A stretch of 64,000 nt of DNA from Acanthosepion lycidas (Eukaryota; Mollusca; Cephalopoda; Sepiida; Sepiidae): the NCBI GenBank assembly GCA_963932145.1, contig OZ010574.1, positions 86,163,938 to 86,227,937 of the forward strand. The letters are read 5' to 3'. The translations under genes and the position numbers were made by a program. Within the stretch, counting starts at the first letter, position 1. Every line of letters starts with the position of its first letter. The notes beneath the pieces are model-generated. The model was given only the letters and a program-made list of their open reading frames with translations. It was not told the origin of the DNA and searched no databases. Positions 1 to 11,447 of the stretch are shown here, one piece after another.

Positions 1-1020
1 TCTACTTTATTCTCATCTTCTCTTCTCATCTCTCTACCACGCTTCTTTCTATCTATTCTCTCTTCCGTTCTTCTCTTACCCTTCTCCCTACCTTTATCTA
101 TTCTTTTCCTATCTCTCTTCATTCCCGATCTACAATTCTATCTCTCACATCTCTTCTTCCTTTATTTTCTTTTTTCAGTTCACTATCTCATTTTTTTCTT
201 TCCTTTTTTTTTATCTATCGTCTTTCTCCTATCTCTTTTTCTTTTTCCTTTTCTTTTTATTCCTAGCTTACCCTTCTTTGTACTCATCAATTTTTTCTCC
301 GGTTCTCGCCCCACTCTGTTATTTATTTATTTATTTATTTTTACCTATCATTTTCATTTCTTCTTTGTTTACTTAACTCTCCTCTTCTCGTTTCTATCGA
401 CCACAAATCTATCTATTCTTCTCTCTTAATCTCAGTCTCTTTTTTCCTCAGACTATTTCCTTTCTGCTTTCCTCTTCCCATCTACCTGGATCTATCTGCA
501 GCTGTCTCTCTCAGATATACAAATCTTTTCTCCTTCTTTTACTTAATCATCTCTCTCTCACTCACTCTCTCTCTCTCTTTCTCTCTCTCTCTTGTTCCTC
601 TTCTTTCCGTTATCTTTTTTTTACTTCTTTTCTTCCTAGTTTACCTTTCTACATATCTCTTTTTTCTTCTTGTTCCACTCTCTCTCTATGTTTTTCTCTT
701 TCCCTTCCCTCCTACTTCTCATCTTCAATTTTCTGTTTTTCTACTTCACTCTCTTCTCCCTTCTATCATATCACAACACTTTCTCCTCTCTTCTTGTCTC
801 CTAATCTCATCCTCCTCTCCCTATTTCTTCTCTGGTCTCCTCTCCCCATCTCTCTTCTCTTCCTATCTGCAGTTGTCACTCTCACACATACATCTCTTTC
901 TTCTCCCTTCTTTTCACTTAATCATCTCTCTTTTTCTTTCCTCTATTTTTCTTTTCTTTCGTTGTTTTCTTTTACACAATTATTCCACCCCTTCAATACG
1001 TTTACCATATTTTGTCCTTG
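1..1020 (+). repeat. Long pyrimidine-rich (TC/TTC/TTTC) tract
   Basis: The plus strand is almost entirely C and T for about 1 kb, with short runs of (TC)n, (TTTA)n and TTTC. Open frames here read as Leu/Ser/Phe strings because of the composition, and they are not genes. A similar tract lies at 11448-13092. No coding or RNA feature is visible. Confidence 0.85.
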
Positions 1021-1210
1021 ATAAGTATTTCCTTTTCCTCTTTATATTCTAACTCGGTGTCACACAACTCAGACACTGTTTCAGATAAGACGTCCGATAA
1101 TATTTACCCATATCCCTACTCAAACGGAACTCGACCGTATTTAAAGGTTGGTTGGTTGGTTGGGTTTTATGGCATATCAACCACTGTAGGCCATTTAATG
1201 CCAAATTAAG

Positions 1211-1211
<1 letters not shown>

Positions 1212-1276
<65 letters not shown>
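1212..1276. repeat. (TA)n microsatellite
   Basis: About 32 uninterrupted TA units, preceded by a short (GGTT)n run near 1147-1163. Similar TA arrays recur throughout the window. Confidence 0.97.
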
Positions 1277-1280
<4 letters not shown>

Positions 1281-1365
1281 TATACAGTACTATTAAACGT
1301 AGAGCTGGCAACGTTATTTTTCAAAAACGCATAGCTGGCAACATTATTCTTTCAAAAACATTATC

Positions 1366-1620
1366 TGAGGCCTTGCTGCTGGACGTAGTTTATCATCATA
1401 CCCAGGATGTGGGTAAGATCTGGAAAAACTAGGAGTTCACTATTTGCCCATAGCTGGGACCCTAACAGGTGCTACCACCCCGGGTCAAGGTGGACCTGGG
1501 AACACCAGCAATTAAAAGGTGGTTTTACGCTCCTCAAAAGCTCCTGATCAGAGGCCTTTCTGCTGGATGCAGTTTAACGTCATACCCAGGACCCCCGTAT
1601 TTAAAGTGCGAATCCCACAC
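1366..1620 (-). repeat. Interspersed repeat with two internal direct copies
   Basis: A segment beginning GAGGCC near 1369 recurs near 1552, each followed by a version of CATACCCAGGA. The block also contains CCCTAACAGGTGC. The same family appears in the opposite orientation at 8650-8820, and a third copy at 30758-30812 plus 31138-31165 is split by a solo LTR. It is noncoding and its class is unknown. Confidence 0.65.
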
Positions 1621-1951
1621 GCACATGTAACAGAATTTGCTGTTCCATCGACACTTGTTATGCCATCGTTGCAAAAACGAATTACTAATGAGACCAAATT
1701 TCACATACGTAAAATTATTGTTTATTCAAATCTGAACTTCGTCATTTAATATCAGCGTATTAGTGTGTGGCTTTGCAGGTTTTCTCCGAACGAAGGTCTT
1801 ATTCTCACTGGGAGGTAAGGAATTCTCTGTCTTTTTTTTCCTTCGGTTGGGGAGCTTATATGTAAATCTTCATGTCCTACGTGTGTACATTCTAAATGCA
1901 GCTAGGCCTACCACTTGTTTTCACGTCGTGGGCAACTACCATTCTCTAAGG

Positions 1952-2804
1952 CAGGGGTCGGCAACTCATTCTACCCCGCGGGGCCGGATCGTGTTATAAT
2001 GAAGGGTCGCGAGCCGGACGAAGGCCATTAATGAAAAATTAAGGAAAATTACATATGCAGACCCCCTGTCAACCTAAATATTTAAAACCATAATGAAAAT
2101 AAACATTGAGAAATCAGAAAAAACAAAAGAAAATCTAAAATTAAAAAAACACCTAACAAAAATTACTTTTCCTCAAGGAACGTCAAAATATTTCAAAGTG
2201 AAAAAAAAAATCAACCGAAGTGAAAATGGATGGAATTCTGACGTGTAGGTTTGAAACTGTTATTGAAAATTATTCCACAAACGAACCACACACACACACA
2301 CATCAAATAAAAACGAAGCACATATACCCATACATACGAATACAAATAGTTGCAAACATATACACTTACGTACGTACACATGCGGTATCATCCACACATT
2401 CATGGGGCATGTATGTATAATGCGCCTATGTTTAACTGTCTTTAGATTTCTGCTACCTCGCATGTCAATCCCTCTCTGGCCTCTTTCACTTAACCGTTCC
2501 TTTCGCTTCGGTTATCTTTTAATGTAGCCAAGGGTCATAACAAATATGTATCCATTATTTGACATTAAACGTAGGCAACGCAACTTGGTAAAATAAGTCT
2601 CATGAAAGATAACTGACAGATAGTCTAATATTTTTTAGTGCACTGGGATTTGTAGACATTCTATGGAAAATGACATATAACAAATTTCATTTGAAGGTCG
2701 TCTCTCATGTTAAAAATAGAGTCATTGGTAATCAGGCTTCCGGGCCGGTCAAAATGCCTTCGCAGACCGGATCCGGCCCGCGGGCCGTAGATTGCCGACC
2801 CTTG
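1952..2804. mobile_element. Non-autonomous hAT-like DNA transposon
   Basis: The element starts CAGGGGTCGGCAA and ends with the inverted counterpart TTGCCGACCCTTG. Subterminal GC-rich palindromic sequence (CCGCGGGGCCGG and GGCCCGCGGGCC) lies inside both ends. It is flanked by a perfect 8-bp direct repeat, CTCTAAGG, at 1944-1951 and 2805-2812. Eight-base target duplications and CAGGGGTC-type termini are hallmarks of hAT elements. The 853-bp interior is AT-rich with a (CA)n patch and shows no transposase frame. Confidence 0.9.
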
Positions 2805-2812
2805 CTCTAAGG

Positions 2813-3298
2813 CGTGAATCTACATCTGATAGTTATGAGGTCCACTTCCAGGCTGACCCTCTGATACACCTGGCTACTTTAATGCTTTGGTGCGAGACTT
2901 GGTGTAAAATCCATATTGGTATCTTTTAAGGAGCCCAGTATATATTGGGATCACCACACATCAACTTCTCTTAGAAAGTACCTTATTGACCTTAAATTTG
3001 ATTCAGACTATCTGGTATTTCCTGGCGATAATGATATGCTATATTCTCTTTTGAAAGCCAGCAGTGATTAGTCCTGATCCTTTTCGTTTTAATGTAATAT
3101 GAAAAGTGCAACCTGTTCAAACAGACAATTAGAAGTAGACAATTCCGTATAATTTGTGCCTCCAGTCCCATCAAGGGACTAACAAGTGATAGTTAAAACA
3201 ATAGACAGATTATGATGTTGTTAACTCTATAGGCTCCCCTGTAGAGTATAGGGCCACTACATAGCCCGCTAAGTGAAGACTATAATAGTTAATAAATG
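2813..3298. other. Unannotated AT-rich interval
   Basis: I see no gene, RNA or recognisable repeat here. It separates the hAT-like element from the pogo/Tigger-like element. Confidence 0.5.
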
Positions 3299-3987
3299 TA
3301 GTGGAACCTCGGTTCACGAGTTTAATTCGTCCCTGAAGCCCGTTCGTAACCTGAAATTTTCGTTAGCCGAAACTGTTTTCTTTATGATAATTGCTTATTT
3401 AAACTTTTACAACAATAATTTGTGCACAAGTTTATACATAAAACTAATGAAAATCATTAAATCTAAGAAAAAACAGGACCAATACTAAACAGATAAAATA
3501 TAGACGAATCCTTTAATTTAACATACCAATAAGTAAGAGAGTTGATGGCGTTAAGTGGGACGTAGTGTGAAAGAAGAAGGAAAGAGATGTTATTGTTTGG
3601 AAAGGAAGATGGTCGTCTCTTTATTTATAAGAATAGTATAGATCGTTGATTTTACCATATGAAACAATTGTATTTCTCTTAACTTTTCTCTTTCCTTTAC
3701 CAGTATTACTGCTAGTTTTTTTTTTTTTTTTTGGATTCATGACTAAGGGAAAAAGACACAGAACCATACAATCGGAAAAGAAAAGCATAGCATAACAGAC
3801 GAATGTATACAACATGGCGGTCGACTCAGAAATGATTCCGTTCGGGTTAACTTGGTTCGGATCGGTTCGGTAATGTTGTTCGAGAACCGAAATTTTGTTC
3901 TGTAACCGAGGCATTTTCATCCTGAATTTTCTGTTCGAAAACCGATTTGTTCGACATGTGAGACGTTCGATAACCGAGGTTGCTCTG
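3299..3987. mobile_element. Non-autonomous pogo/Tigger-like element
   Basis: The left end reads TAGTGGAACCTCGGTTCACG and the right end contains CGATAACCGAGGTTGCTCTG followed by TA. These are imperfect inverted termini of the CAGTGGAACCTCGG type known from pogo/Tigger elements, which insert at TA. Subterminal 'CGGTTCG' and 'CCGAACC'-type words recur near the right end (3840-3970). There is no transposase frame. The mutated left terminus suggests an old insertion. Confidence 0.7.
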
Positions 3988-4169
3988 TATCATATATGTA
4001 GGCAGACACATCAATCGCATTCCTTATGAATACATTTCGAGAGCTCAGTTCTGTTCTATTATTGACCACTGACTTGGGAAAAAGACGATATGAATTCATA
4101 CCTTTCCAACGGTAAGCGAACGCGACGCCGTAATCGAACCACTTTTCGCGCTGACAATCGCTGCGTTAC

Positions 4170-5250
4170 GCAGATAGATAGATAAATAATTTATTTAGTT
4201 CTTTTTATAGTCTTGTATATTTGTTATCCTTTCGCCCCAAGCAAGGCAATGACACCACTAAAACACTTACTGCGAAAGAATAAGAAAAAGAAAAACATTA
4301 TTATGAAGCGAGAACAATGAAAGAGGAGTCAAGAAGACAGTAGATAACGATTGACATTGCACTGAAAATTTTGAAGGTCAAAGTTGACTGGAAAGTGCGA
4401 AACTGGAAGAGAGTCCCTGAAGTGAAAAGTGCAAGAAAAGAAACTGTTCAGATGGAACTTACAACTAGTCAATTCAATGAGACTTTTTGCCAATCTAATA
4501 ACTCGCTTCAATTCATAATGTCTACTTACCGTAGAGGAACGTTCATGACAAAATTACCATGAAAGTATTTATAGAAAGGACACAGGGGAGCTATATTACG
4601 GCGGTGGGAAAGTGACTGAATCCGGGACCGGGATGCCAGATAACATTGCAGATTCTATTTTGGATTTTATCAAAAATCTCTGCATATATAGCAGGAGCAC
4701 CAGACCATATGTGCCTGTAATATTCTAAGCATAGACGGATGATAGACTTATAAATATGTAAGATTCTGGAGCGAAAGTTTGTTTAGCACGACTCAGCGAA
4801 CCAAATTTTCTAGCCGCAGAACTAGCAATTGATTCAATGTAATATTTCCTCTTTATGTCAGCAGAGAACGTTAGCAAAAGAATACGCAACGAGTCACTCT
4901 CCTGGAGGTTAGCATCATCCATGATAATAAAAAGTAAAAACGGTTCTCTCAGATAATTAATAGAGAGTAGTTTTTGTTTGGAGGCGTAAAATTAACAAGC
5001 TATTCCTTGTCCTAATTAGCAACAGAATGTAGCTCACTTTTTTAGATCGGCTACTAATTTGACCTTACCGAACGAATCATACTTGCTATTAAGATAGGAG
5101 TAAATTGTTATGCCATCAGTATAGATATCGAGATTTGAAATCATCAGGTCATTTATAATAATTAGGAACACCGTAGGTGCAAGGATAAAGCCCTGAGGAC
5201 GCCTGCACAAATGCAAAAATGATCTAGAAGAGAGGCCGTAAAAGACAACT
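4170..5250 (-). pseudogene. LINE fragment (reverse transcriptase C-terminal part), minus strand
   Basis: On the minus strand, the translation near 5034-5250 resembles the catalytic block of a non-LTR reverse transcriptase: a 'PQGFILAPTVFLIIINDL' stretch, then YTDG at 5112-5123 where YADD is expected. Minus-strand frames at 4725-4922 and 4329-4511 continue the downstream thumb and tail region, but frameshifts break the reading frame. The 3' end near 4210-4260 has the GCCTTGCTTGGGGCG-type tail that the plus-strand copy also carries. It is homologous along its length to 6960-7985 and to 61815-62235. It is a dead 5'-truncated copy, probably jockey/CR1-like. Confidence 0.75.
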
Positions 5251-5254
5251 CTTA

Positions 5255-5835
5255 TTTTATTTGTCTTCTTCTTTTTCTTTTTCTTCTTCTTACTACAATT
5301 CAATCAGTTTCTTTTACAGCATCGGCAAAAACTTTTTTCTTTTTTCCTATCGTCTTGTCACATTCTTTTTCTTTTTAATCGTTTTTTTTTTGTTGCATTT
5401 CATTCAAACAACACCTTTTTCTTTTTTCCGTCGTCCTGTCACTTTCTTCTTCTTCTTCTTCTTCTTCTTCTTCTTCTTCGTCATCATCATCATCTCCTCC
5501 TCCTCCACCTTCTTCTTCTTCTTCTTCTTCTTCGCCATCATCTCCTCCTCCACCTTCTTCTTCTTCGCCATCGTCATCGCCATCATCATCATCTCCTCCT
5601 CCCCCACCTTCTTCTTCTTCTTCTTCTTCTTCTTCTTCTTCTTCTTCTTCGTCATCATCATCATCTCCTCCTCCTCCACCTTCTTCTTCTTCTTCTTCTT
5701 CTTCGCCATCATCTCCTCCTCCACCTTCTTCTTCTTCGCCATCGTCATCGCCATCATCATCATCTCCTCCTCCCCCACCTTCTTCTTCTTCTTCTTCTTC
5801 TTCTTCTTCTTCTTCTTCTTCTTCTTCTTCTTCTC
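5255..5835. repeat. Compound trinucleotide array with an internal duplication of about 190 bp
   Basis: CTT/TTC units are interspersed with CAT and CTC units. The order of blocks (CTT run, CAT run, CTC run, shorter CTT run, and so on) is repeated twice, roughly 5447-5638 and 5638-5830. The plus strand reads as Phe/Ile/Ser and the minus strand as Lys/Glu/Met. Both frames stay open only because of the repeat. Confidence 0.9.
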
Positions 5836-6002
5836 ATTTCCCGCCTCTTCTTATACATATTTACATTCCCTCTATTTTCATTTTTCCACCGTTTAAACCA
5901 CAACATTTGACACTGCTTTTACCTCCCCTCTCCGCTTTTTTCTCCTAGTCTTTCTTCACTAGCTGAAAGAAATGTTGCACAAACCACACCCAAAGATTAT
6001 CG

Positions 6003-6105
6003 ACTGGAGACAACAGTTGTCTCTCGTCTCCAGGGTCCACTGGAGCCACACTAGCCAATATACATCTGATTTCTCGGCGATGAGAAATCAAGGGTATATT
6101 GGCTA
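6003..6105. repeat. Two adjacent hairpin-forming inverted repeats
   Basis: The first hairpin centres on GAGACAACAGTTGTCTC with outer CTGGAGAC/GTCTCCAG arms. The second runs from TAGCCAATATAC at 6052 to GTATATTGGCTA at 6105, with a TGATTTCTC/GAGAAATCA inner arm. Both are visible directly. No function is evident. Confidence 0.75.
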
Positions 6106-6474
6106 TCGAGCAAACGGCATTGTCCTTTTGTTTGGTATTCTCCGCTATTGATTCGTATTCAACCGCCATTTTGTTTTTGTTATACCCCAAACTGATTTTC
6201 TCCATAATTTATCTAAGAACCTATCAAGTTTTGAAACGTTTGGTAGTGGGGGAGGGTTGCATGTTTGGAACGATGCGTATGTATGTAAATGCGTTTACAT
6301 ATGATTGTCTGTTCAGGTATGTGAGTGTATGCTAATTTGTATTCACATTAGTACATCATTAACTCCGTAGCCTGATGATGCAAAAAATATTTATGTTTCA
6401 ATCTAATTATAACGCACTGATTAATATTACAAAAGTCAAATATTATACCCTGAAAATTTCTGATTAAAATTCAG

Positions 6475-6660
6475 CTAGTAACTATATGTCAAGCCATGTG
6501 TGTACGTGTGCGTAAGTGTTATGGATGTTTGTATATTTGGTGTGAAAGACGTGTACATATACGAATATATATGTGCGTATATGTGAGGATGTGTATATGT
6601 GCGTGTACGTATCGTGTGGTCGTGTGCATGTGCATCTATAAAAAGAAAAAAAAAAGACAC
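6475..6660. repeat. Degenerate (GT)n/(GTAT)n low-complexity stretch
   Basis: The plus strand is rich in TGTG, TATATG and CGTGTG words. No coding feature is seen. The 860 bases between the hairpins and the next LINE hold only AT-rich sequence and this tract. Confidence 0.6.
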
Positions 6661-6959
6661 AATGACTAATCTTTCGTTTCTGTATTTACCAGTCTACTAA
6701 ATCGACCTCAATGAAAAGCGTTCCAATATCACACTGCTATAATTGTTCTGTTAATATGGCTAGGAGTCTAACTATTAAAGGTTCAAGGTACAGAACCCGG
6801 ATGAAATATGCTGGACAATAATATTAATAAAAAAAAAAATGGATCGTGCGTTGTATTCGTATGCAAACAAATTAGGCAGGGTGACATATTTTGCAATCGA
6901 AACTAAAAGTTAATATAAACACATTTCCTGTAATATGAATTCAACTTTTCAGAAGTTGT

Positions 6960-7985
6960 GGCATTAATGCAGGCACCCCCCAGATCCTATCCTCGGACCT
7001 ATGTTGTTCTTTATTATCATAAAGGAACTTCCTGAGGCCATCAGATCTCAACTCGATATCTATGCTGATGACACAACTATTTATTCTTGTCTGGGCAGCT
7101 TGCCAAAGTCAAATTGGCAGCTGATCTTAAAAAAATGACCTACATTCTATGGTTAACTGAGACAAGAAATGGCTTGTGAATTTTAACGCCTCCCGCACAA
7201 AAAAACCCAAAAAACCCTGCTTTCTTTAATCGTCTGAGAGAACCCTTACTGCCTTCCATCAGCATAGCTAGTGCTAACCTCCAGGAGACTAACTCGTTGC
7301 ACCTTCTCTAGCTAGAGTTTTCCACTGACATGATGTAGAAAGATTATATTGAATCGATTTCTACGTCTGCTGTTAGGAAGGTTGGTTCACTGTGTTGCGC
7401 TAGACAATTTTTCGTACATATCTACAAGTCTACCATTCGTCCATGCTTCGAATATTGCTGACACATATGGTTTGGTGTTCGTGCTATCTATTTAGAGACC
7501 CTTGATAAAATCCAAAGAAGAATCGGCAATATTATTAGTACTGACTTGGCACCTAGACTTCAGTCAATTTCTCACCACCGTAATTTGGGGCTTCCTTGTG
7601 CCTTTTCTATAAATACTTTCATGGTAAATGTTCCGATGAACTTTGCTCTATGGTACCTAGACTTTATGAATTTAAGCGCAGTACTAGATTGGCAGTAAGG
7701 TCTCATCATTTTACAGTCGAAATGGCTAGATGTAATCGTAAGTTCTTTGTTAACAGTTTCTTTTCTCACACTTCTTGCTTGTGGAACTCTCTTTCGGTTA
7801 CTTCCACTCAAGTTTGATCTTCAAAAATTTAAATTCAATGACAATTGTTAACGTGTTTTCTTAAATTCTGTTATTTTATTCTCATTAATAATGTTTTCTT
7901 ATATTTTTTTTCACACTCAGTAACACACTGCATGTTAGCGGCTCTATTGCCTTGTTTGGGGTGAAATAATTTAAAAAACACCTTT
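6960..7985 (+). pseudogene. LINE fragment (reverse transcriptase C-terminal half), plus strand
   Basis: Translated across frames, the sequence gives a non-LTR reverse transcriptase block with an 'IIINDLPEAI' stretch and an intact YADD active-site motif at 7061-7072. It is followed by thumb-like sequence (7140-7560) and a basic C-terminal tail to about 7815. Stops and frameshifts interrupt it, and no continuous frame exceeds 75 residues. The 3' UTR ends near GCCTTGTTTGGGGTGAAATAA at 7950-7970, matching the tail of the minus-strand copy at 4170-5250. It is 5'-truncated, as usual for LINE copies. Jockey/CR1-like is the likely group, but the precise clade is uncertain. Confidence 0.8.
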
Positions 7986-8150
7986 GGGAAAGCTATGAAT
8001 CCATCCGGCTATGGGTTAATTAGCAGGACTTGTATCAGTTAATCATTTTTATCTCCAAAATATTCTTACAATCTAAAAATATTTTCTGGCTTTAAATAAC
8101 CTGCAAAGAGTTGATAATCCGTCAAAAGCAAATCAATCAAAAACTATCTA
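7980..8150 (+). mobile_element. SINE body copy (shared 'GGCTATGGGTTAA' family)
   Basis: The core CACCTTTGGGAAAGCTATGAATCC, then GGCTATGGGTTAA, then a 'GCAGGACTTGTATCAGT' stretch is repeated with variation at 11207-11320 and 16440-16600. In those two places a tRNA-like head precedes it. This copy lacks a clear head because it abuts the LINE tail. Confidence 0.6.
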
Positions 8151-8649
8151 ATCGACCTCAATCGAGATCATAGAGGCAATAACTTAGCGCCGCGGCTAAT
8201 TGCGAACACTTTTCATATAGTATAGGATGTGCTTCGCCAGGGTTATTCACGGCTTTTGAATCTTGAGCTTCTCTTAGACTGATTGCCAACCACGTTTAGA
8301 GAGCCCGGTATGTACTGTTATTTAATCCACTTACTGAGGATAGAGACGGGTTCATCCCGTTCTCAATGTTATTTGTATTTACATATTAATGAATGTAACA
8401 AACTCGCCCTGAATTCGAACAAGGTTCGCCGATTTCTTATTCCGAGCCGCTCACCATTAAATGGCCTTATGACTTAATTAACTTTGCTATTACGCAGTCA
8501 TGTTTTATGCTAAAAGTAAAGACATTCTTTTCCGTTATAGTCATCATGGCGGTAGTACCTAGTATTAAACATTTAAATATTTTGTACCTCATCCCAAATT
8601 AATCTACTGATAGAAAGCAGCACATTTCTTTTCTTTTTTTCTTGTTTTT

Positions 8650-8820
8650 GCGTCCTGGGTATGACGATAAACTACATCTGGTAGCGAGGGTTATGATCGG
8701 GCGATTGGAGGTTTTGAGGAGCAGGAAACCTTTTCTTAACTGCTGTTGTTCCCAGGTACACCCTGACCCGGTGTGGTGGCACCTGTTAGGGTCCTAGGTA
8801 TGGGCAAATAGTGAACCCCC
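8650..8820 (+). repeat. Interspersed repeat, opposite orientation to 1366-1620
   Basis: It contains TCCTGGGTATGACG, GGTGGCACCTGTTAGGGTCC and GGGCAAATAGTGAAC, the reverse complements of blocks near 1370-1620. It is noncoding and its class is unknown. Confidence 0.65.
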
Positions 8821-8964
8821 CCCTAAAATATCAACAGTACATTTTTATAATAAAATGACAAACAACATATTTATATAGAAAAATGACAATCAATGCAACA
8901 TTTAAAAAATATAAAAATACATTTTTTATAGTAAAATTACCAACAATACATTTTATTATCTACA

Positions 8965-8967
<3 letters not shown>

Positions 8968-9007
<40 letters not shown>
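8968..9007. repeat. (TA)n microsatellite
   Basis: About 19 TA units in an AT-rich stretch (8820-9300) that otherwise shows no gene. Confidence 0.95.
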
Positions 9008-9008
<1 letters not shown>

Positions 9009-9395
9009 CATAACTTTGCCCTAAAAGTATAAAATTATATACAAAATATTTAAATTTCGGCATTAAATAACTCAGCCAACAATATCTATTTATAGCAAAA
9101 TTACCAACAATACCTAGTTAAATAAAAATAAAATTAACGGTAATGCCTTTTTATAATAATATTAGCAACACTACCTATTTATATACCAATAATACATTTT
9201 ATCTGTAGTTGAAGGCATACAACTGCGCTCAAAATATTTACATTTCGACATTACATATCCCTAAACGCTTGTTGTTCCTCTAAACAAAATCAATCAACAA
9301 TCAACCCACCTTTCTTTTTAAAGGACAATGACGAAGAGTATGTTGATGATGTATGTGTTCAAGGTTGGTATAAGAATTATTATGAACAAAAGTTC

Positions 9396-9720
9396 TGTTA
9401 GACATTTTGACGGTCGTCTTCGAGTATAGAATCCAGAGGTTAGCAGTGAATATTTCGGAGACAGTAGGAAAGCGTAGTTCAGGTTAGCAGTGGATATCGC
9501 AGCAAAATAGCAGAGCGTAGTACTTCCTTCTATCATCTTCGCCTGGCAAGTTGGCACTGGTCATTCGGGTAGGGTAAACAAAAATGGCCGCCTTTATACA
9601 TGACGGATAGAATGTTCTGCGGTTTCTGATTGGTTAACCTTCTATTTGTAGACTATAAAGCGAGTCAAGGCATTTTAATTGGCTCACTAGTCACATACAT
9701 ATACACAAAAAACTGTAACA
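9396..9720 (+). mobile_element. Solo LTR, family LTR-1 (325 bp)
   Basis: It begins TGTTAGACATTTTGACGG and ends ACTGTAACA, giving TGTTA...TAACA termini. Two other copies in the window (30813-31137, and 44163-44471 plus 53260-53275) are also exactly 325 bp. A TATA-like CTATAAAG lies about 260 bp in, supporting plus orientation. The flanks AGTTC and AGATC are a one-mismatch 5-bp target duplication. Near its 3' end it has ACTAGTCACATACATATAC, an unoccupied version of the sequence hit by the LINEs at 44-53 kb. Confidence 0.85.
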
Positions 9721-9739
9721 AGATCAACATCCTGTTACA

Positions 9740-10700
9740 AGTGTTCCAAGAATTAAGGTTTTAGATAAATATTTCTAAAACAGAAACTATCGTCTGGAAT
9801 TGAAATGAGATTAATATTGGCCCCCACCCTAAATCCGTCATAAAAATTCAGATTATTGCATTGATAAATTCTAAATAGTTCAAATATTTCGAAGTATGGA
9901 TCAGTTATAACAAATTTATGATAGCATATAAGGAAGTTGAACAGAATAGAAGCTGCATCAGTGTGACTTTTGTCCAGCATTTGAAAACTCGAGTTATGTT
10001 CTTAAATAACCTCGTCGGATATATACTTTCATGTGGATGTCGTGCATGGCACCCAATTCTATCAGAAATGTCTAAACTATCATCGGTATACAACTGTTTT
10101 CTCGGACCAATAGTTAAAAATAGCTTCAAATGAATTAATCCTGTAAAGCGTGCTAGTTTAGAGGATTCGATTATCAATGATAGCGCGGTATTTGTAACCT
10201 TGTGTCAAATTAAGCTTTTTGTCACTCTGTGGATAGTTCCATGGCAAATGTTGAGACTAGCTTTATTCTTTAATGCCACGTGCTCAAACCTTTAGATCCA
10301 AAACCCGCTTTAACACGTTGACAGGATTTAATTACATCATTCCCTGCATATTCTTTACGTAAGAAGGATGGAGCACTCTGAAAACTTCTTCCCCCAAAAC
10401 GCTACTTTGTTGAAGGGACTCCCGCATGAATGCTTCCCCGAACACTACTCTTTTCACCTCTTTAAGTCTAGGGTCAATCATTATCTATCCACCACCATCT
10501 ATTCGTAATTTTAATTTCCTCCTTTTTAAGTTCATATCACACACCTCATTCAATAACCGTCTACCTTGAGCGGCTCTTGGCTTTTGTATTGGGTGGATAT
10601 TAGTAAAAAGAAGTCTCTTACACAGAGTTTCTGTTGGTAAAGGTAGAAGCGTGTGGAACCAATGTGCTGAGTCCAAAAGTGACTGATGCAGATGGTAAGG
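9740..10700 (+). pseudogene. Degenerate LINE 3' region
   Basis: Translation of 10370-10500 gives 'GLPHECFPEHYSFHLFKSRVNHYLS', resembling the conserved C-terminal end of cephalopod-type LINE polymerases ('WNSLP...FKxRVxxxLS'; remembered pattern, not a search). Frames upstream (9918-10133) may be a more decayed part of the same protein. No motif of the catalytic core is visible. Confidence 0.4.
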
Positions 10701-10746
10701 CGGAATTGCGCAGAAGAGATAAAGGTATGCAATACGGTGAGTGGGA

Positions 10747-11085
10747 CTTTATTGCTTTTTCTTTTTTTTTTCTTTTTTTCCTTTTTTTTTTTTTTTTTTT
10801 TTGCTTGCTGTCAACCCGCTTGCCCCAACTCGTTGCTGCTTCGCACCTTCAAGCATTCATCCCGAGATTGACGCCTGCTAAAGAGTCGTTATCAAAAGAA
10901 CAAGAGAAAACATCTAACACTTTAAATTTGCGATTTCGCCCTTTTTTTTTTTTCTCCTCCTCCCTTTGTCCTTTCCCATCTTCCAGTTAGTTAGCTAGAT
11001 AGTTCGCCTCTCTCTCTCTCTCCCTCCCTCTCTCTTTCTTTTTTTCTTTCTTTCATTCTTTCTTTCTTTCTTTATTTATTTCAAC
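10747..11085. repeat. Poly-T and TC-rich simple repeats
   Basis: Includes a T-rich run of about 55 bp at 10747-10803, T9-T12 runs near 10947, and (TC)n/(TTTC)n at 11010-11085. The plus-strand ORF of 118 codons spanning this interval is a composition artefact. Confidence 0.8.
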
Positions 11086-11099
11086 GTGATCCTCGTCGC

Positions 11100-11320
11100 T
11101 ATCTCTCGTCGTTGTGTGCTTATTGCAATGGTAAGCGATTAAGAATAAGAGAATCAGGGAGCTGAGTTCGAATTCTATTCGGATGCGCTGTATTCACTTG
11201 CGTCCAAATACCTTTGGGAAGTGTATAAATCCAGCTATGGATTAAATAGTATGGCCGGTACCTCGAAAAAACATTGTTATTTCCAAAACTATTTGTTAAT
11301 GCAGTCTTTACTGGCAAAGA
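11100..11320 (+). mobile_element. tRNA-derived SINE
   Basis: The head carries an A-box-like 'GCAATGGTAAGCG' and a good B-box-like 'GAGTTCGAATTC' about 40 bp downstream. The shared body follows (ATACCTTTGGGAAG, then CAGCTATGGATTAAATAG). These features define a tRNA-derived SINE with internal RNA polymerase III promoter boxes. The same body recurs at 7980 and 16440. Confidence 0.7.
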
Positions 11321-11447
11321 TGTATTTATTGTTATGATCTAAAATGTACGCAAAGATGTATTTACTTTTATGATCTAAAATGTTTCGGCTTATCATGACC
11401 CAAAATGGTTAATAGGCTGTAAAAAAAAACAAAACAAACAAAGCAAC

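Noticed and set aside
5261..5896. 211-codon open frame
   Set aside because: It is poly-Phe/Ile/Ser generated by a CTT/CAT/CTC repeat. The opposite strand is equally open.
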